From Acidimicrobiales bacterium (lineage in GTDB: Bacteria; Actinomycetota; Acidimicrobiia; Acidimicrobiales; Acidimicrobilacustridaceae), in contig JANZZE010000011.1 in assembly GCA_026419545.1 (NCBI GenBank), forward strand, positions 1 through 33,232: 33,232 bases of DNA. The letters run 5' to 3'. Positions 30,837 through 33,232 of the stretch are shown here, one piece after another. The translations under genes were made by a program, and so were the position numbers. Each line of letters starts with the position of its first letter. Position 1 is the first letter of the stretch. The notes beneath the pieces were generated by a model. That model made no database searches. It was not told the DNA's origin and saw only the letters and a program-made list of their open reading frames with translations.

Positions 30837-31253
30837 TCAGCCCGTCATATGGGCCTCGATCCATCCGGCCCGTTCGCGGGCAGCAAAGACCGGGATCGGC
30901 GCCTTCGCGTCGCGGCGCCCCGACATGGACAGCTTGCAACCAGCGCCGTCAGGACCAAAGCGCCAGAAGTGCGCCGTGCACACCAACTCATCACCGTCCA
31001 CGACCCCCTCGGCCTCTAGATGCGACCACTGATGAGGGCAACGCGCATCCATCACGACCGGTTTACCGGAGAGAGTGCGCCACACCACTAACTCGAACGG
31101 CCGGCCGTCACGATCGAGCTCAACAGCCCTCACCTCGCCTGGACCAACAGCGTATGACTCGATGAGCGGTATCCAGGATCCATCCGCACCAGGCATGCTC
31201 TCCGCGGTCTCGCCCACCTCGCCAAGGCTAATGACCGGCAGCGAAGCTCCCAT
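30837..31253 (-). CDS. Small Rieske [2Fe-2S] domain protein
   Basis: A 138-residue protein consisting mainly of one Rieske domain: Cys72-x-His74 (ARCPHQWSHLEAEG) and Cys92-x2-His95 (LVCTAHFWRFG). The N-terminal 45 residues carry IPLIESYAVGPGEVRAVELDRDG; the C-terminus ends RAGWIEAHMTG. It lacks the mononuclear iron domain, so it is either a Rieske ferredoxin or a small domain partner of an oxygenase. ATG 31253 is preferred because upstream residues (to 31367) are unlike the family; the ribosome binding site is weak. It lies between the enoyl-CoA hydratase gene (189 bases upstream) and BI-1 (128 bases downstream), all on the minus strand. No reductase is adjacent. Confidence 0.82.
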   Translation of the reverse strand: MGASLPVISLGEVGETAESMPGADGSWIPLIESYAVGPGEVRAVELDRDGRPFELVVWRTLSGKPVVMDARCPHQWSHLEAEGVVDGDELVCTAHFWRFGPDGAGCKLSMSGRRDAKAPIPVFAARERAGWIEAHMTG

Positions 31254-31442
31254 TGCGTTCCGGGTCGCCAGACCGCCCGCTTGCGGACCAAGCGATAGTG
31301 CGCACCTCCGAGCCGCGGCCTGATTTGGCGCCAGGCATGCAGGGGGCGGAGCCGCCAGGATCACCATTGTCGGTGCCGCGACCGCTGGAGCAACACACCC
31401 GCCTGAACCCCGCGCGAGCCAATTTCAGGGAGTACTTGGTGT

Positions 31443-32348
31443 TCACTCGTAGTCGGGCTCCTGCCACCAGGGAAACCACTCCGGCATATCCCGGCTCGCT
31501 GACAGCGACCAGTGCGGCTGACGCTTCTCGAGGAACGACAGCACACCTTCACGAGCGTCCGCTGACCTCCCAGTCGAGTAGACGCCCCGCGAGTCGATCC
31601 GATGAGCCTCCATCGGGTGCGAGGCGCCGAGCATCCGCCACATCATCTGGCGGGTGAGCGCCACCGAAACCGGCGCAGCATGCTCAGCGATTTCCTGCGC
31701 GAGTTCGCGGGCCGCGGGGAGCAGCTCGTGATCCGGATGCACGCTGCGGACCAAGCCGCCAGCCAATGCCTCCTCGGCCGGGAACACCCGTGCCGAGTAG
31801 CACCACTCAAGGGCGCGGTCGATGCCGACGATGCGAGGCAGGAACCAACTCGACGCAGCCTCTGGGACGATGCCACGGGCCGCGAAGACGAAGCCGAATT
31901 TCGCGCTCTCAGCTGCCAGGCGGATATCCATCGGCAGGGTCATCGTCACACCGATGCCGACCGCTGGTCCGTTGATCGCAGCGATCACCGGTTTGAGACA
32001 CTGAAAGATCCGCAGTGTGAGCAGACCACCGAAGTCTCGCGGGTAACGCGACTGACCGATGTCGGCATCCGAGTCGCGGTGGCCCGATCCTGGATCGTCG
32101 ACTCGCTTGGCTTTCGCGTCTGCGTCAAAGGTGTCGCCACCGGCTCCCAGGTCAGCCCCGGCACAAAATCCTCTCCCCCGCCCGGTCACGATGACGACCC
32201 GAACCCGGTCATCAGCGTCCGCGAGATCAAAGGCGGCATTGAGCTCGCGCTGCATCGTGACTGTGAAGGCGTTGAGACGGTCGGGACGGTCGAGGGTGAT
32301 CGTCGCGACCGAACCCTCGAGTTCGTAGGTGATCTCAGTGAACTCCAT
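31443..32348 (-). CDS. Enoyl-CoA hydratase/isomerase (crotonase) family protein
   Basis: A 301-residue crotonase. The oxyanion-hole motifs are RGFCAGADLGAGGD and KPVIAAINGPAVGIG; a catalytic glutamate is likely in FAARGIVPEAASSWFLPR, matching Glu164 of the mammalian hydratase. At the place of Glu144 the segment reads GIGVTMTLPMD, without glutamate, so the protein may use one acid and act as an isomerase or a specialised hydratase. An insertion after GAGGD (about residues 72-105, rich in Asp and Ser) is longer than usual. The C-terminus SADAREGVLSFLEKRQPHW is typical. ATG 32348 lies 12 bases after the M23 peptidase stop, so the two may be co-transcribed although functionally unrelated. It would fit fatty acid or steroid side-chain oxidation. 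Confidence 0.9.
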   Translation of the reverse strand: MEFTEITYELEGSVATITLDRPDRLNAFTVTMQRELNAAFDLADADDRVRVVIVTGRGRGFCAGADLGAGGDTFDADAKAKRVDDPGSGHRDSDADIGQSRYPRDFGGLLTLRIFQCLKPVIAAINGPAVGIGVTMTLPMDIRLAAESAKFGFVFAARGIVPEAASSWFLPRIVGIDRALEWCYSARVFPAEEALAGGLVRSVHPDHELLPAARELAQEIAEHAAPVSVALTRQMMWRMLGASHPMEAHRIDSRGVYSTGRSADAREGVLSFLEKRQPHWSLSASRDMPEWFPWWQEPDYE

Positions 32349-32360
32349 CGACGGAGTCTG

Positions 32361-33232
32361 TCACGAGTCACCGAATCCGATCATCGGGAGCGGATCGACC
32401 CGGGTGCCGCCGATATAGGCCTCGAAATGAAGGTGCGGGCCGGTCGAGTATCCAGTGCTGCCAACCAAAGCGATCACATCGCCGCGCCGCACACGCTGGC
32501 CTGGCGACACGAGCAGAACCGACGCATGCGCGTACAACGTCCCGAGAGCGTTACCGTGATCGATCACGACCATGTTGCCGTAACCACCTGTGTTGAACTC
32601 CGCCATCACGACCTCGCCGTCCATCGCTGCCCTGATCGGTTCGCCTTGTGCAAGAGCGAGGTCGATCCCCGGGTGGAACGCATAGGCGCCATACAGCGGG
32701 TGCACGCGATAGCCGTAAAGCGAGGTCAATCGAGCGCCCTTGACTGGCATGAGGAAGACACCTGTCGTGATGGCCGGCGGGACCTGGCCGATCTGACGAG
32801 CAGCCAACATCGAACTTGCGAACCCGCCCCCGAGGTGGGTGGCTTGGCGCTGGAAGAACTCAAGACGCTTTGAATCGATCTCGGAGATCACGCGGGCCTG
32901 TTCGAGGACCGCTTCTTGTTCACGACGCTGTGCGTCAAGCATCTGTTGCCACTGCTGTTCGAATTGCGCTTCCTCAGCCGCAAATGCGTCGCGGGCCCGA
33001 ACTGCCTCGTCCTGCTGTTCCGCGGCAAGTTGGCGCAAGCTCTTGACGTGATCCCGCAGGCGCCTTGACTCCTCGATTGCTCCCCGCTGATCAGCCACTA
33101 CCGCGTTGGCGTAGACGCGGCCCTTGCCGAGTTCGTCGACCGACTTCGACGCCAGCAACACTGCCACCGTCGAGAAGTCGCGACCGCCACCGATGTAGGA
33201 CTGCACCGCTACCCTCCGCAGGCGGGCTTGCC
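32361..33232 (-). CDS. M23 (LytM) peptidase with N-terminal coiled coil, N-terminus outside window
   Basis: The visible part (about 290 codons) starts in an open frame at the right edge, so the true start and signal peptide are missing. An early helix (RVAVQSYIGGGRDFSTVAVLLASKS) and a long coiled coil (ADQRGAIEESRRLRDHVKSL to ARVISEIDSKRLEF) precede the peptidase domain. The domain has the metal ligands His and Asp in YAFHPGIDLALAQGEP and the HLH motif in STGPHLHFEAYIGG, plus a tail VDPLPMIGFGDS. Such proteins cut peptidoglycan cross-links or activate other hydrolases during division; the coiled coil is typical of the EnvC/PcsB-like arrangement. The enoyl-CoA hydratase gene follows 12 bases later. 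Confidence 0.88.
   Translation of the reverse strand, partial: QARLRRVAVQSYIGGGRDFSTVAVLLASKSVDELGKGRVYANAVVADQRGAIEESRRLRDHVKSLRQLAAEQQDEAVRARDAFAAEEAQFEQQWQQMLDAQRREQEAVLEQARVISEIDSKRLEFFQRQATHLGGGFASSMLAARQIGQVPPAITTGVFLMPVKGARLTSLYGYRVHPLYGAYAFHPGIDLALAQGEPIRAAMDGEVVMAEFNTGGYGNMVVIDHGNALGTLYAHASVLLVSPGQRVRRGDVIALVGSTGYSTGPHLHFEAYIGGTRVDPLPMIGFGDS

Noticed and set aside
30709-30939. BI-1 protein starting at 30939
   Set aside because: AGGAG at 30716-30720 supports ATG 30708; the upstream residues are not membrane- or family-like.
31602-32873. 423-codon plus-strand open frame
   Set aside because: It is antisense to the enoyl-CoA hydratase and M23 genes, both with clear motifs; long shadow frames are common in GC-rich DNA and this one has no recognisable domain.
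1-33232. tRNA, rRNA, insertion sequence, phage or integrase
   Set aside because: Reading both strands I found no clover-leaf-like TTCGA loops with acceptor stems, no rRNA-like conserved stretches and no transposase or integrase motifs. A covariance-model scan would settle small RNAs.

Overview
The window is high-GC bacterial DNA with tightly packed, often overlapping genes. CarD, the GlgE/TreS-maltokinase maltosyl pathway, two wax-ester/diacylglycerol acyltransferases and KstR-type operators all point to an actinomycete. A lipid-storing lineage such as the Acidimicrobiia fits by gene content, but that placement is inference. I see no rRNA, tRNA, CRISPR array, transposase or integrase.

Layout. 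(1) 1-5045, minus strand: carD, then glgE, then a TreS-maltokinase fusion that runs off the left edge; this is trehalose to maltose-1-phosphate to alpha-glucan metabolism. (2) 5244-5768: remains of a dead gene. (3) 5769-9962, minus strand: a glutamate-synthase-like FMN protein, then (read from the right) a ferredoxin, its FAD reductase, a Nudix hydrolase and a YhhN membrane protein, the last four chained by short overlaps or gaps. (4) 10038-14220: a catabolic block with a CaiB-type CoA-transferase, a duplicated-domain NIPSNAP-like protein, an amidohydrolase-fold protein and a KshA-like Rieske oxygenase. (5) 14310-16954, minus strand: a secreted PI-PLC-like protein overlapping an LPG-synthase-type membrane protein. 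(6) 17168-21512: two WS/DGAT acyltransferases flanking a serine hydrolase. (7) 21565-24883: a second amidohydrolase-fold paralogue, a CopC-CopD copper protein and a YtkA-like membrane protein. (8) 25189-27868: a predicted lipoprotein and a family 5 solute-binding lipoprotein. (9) 27858-33232, minus strand: M23 peptidase, enoyl-CoA hydratase, small Rieske protein, BI-1 membrane protein, metallophosphoesterase, HAD phosphatase.

The most interesting signal is regulatory. Two perfect palindromes of the form TAGAAC-NN-GTTCTA (the mycobacterial KstR cholesterol-regulon consensus) overlap the -10 boxes of two apparently leaderless promoters, each driving one of two paralogous amidohydrolase-fold proteins. 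Both paralogues have lost most of the expected metal ligands. A different motif, CTGAY-N5-GTYAG, occurs three times: between the ferredoxin operon and the CoA-transferase (twice), and directly before the NIPSNAP-like gene. Together these suggest a steroid- or isoprenoid-like catabolic regulon with two regulators, in which the ferredoxin/reductase pair could feed an oxygenase. The substrate is not shown by the sequence.
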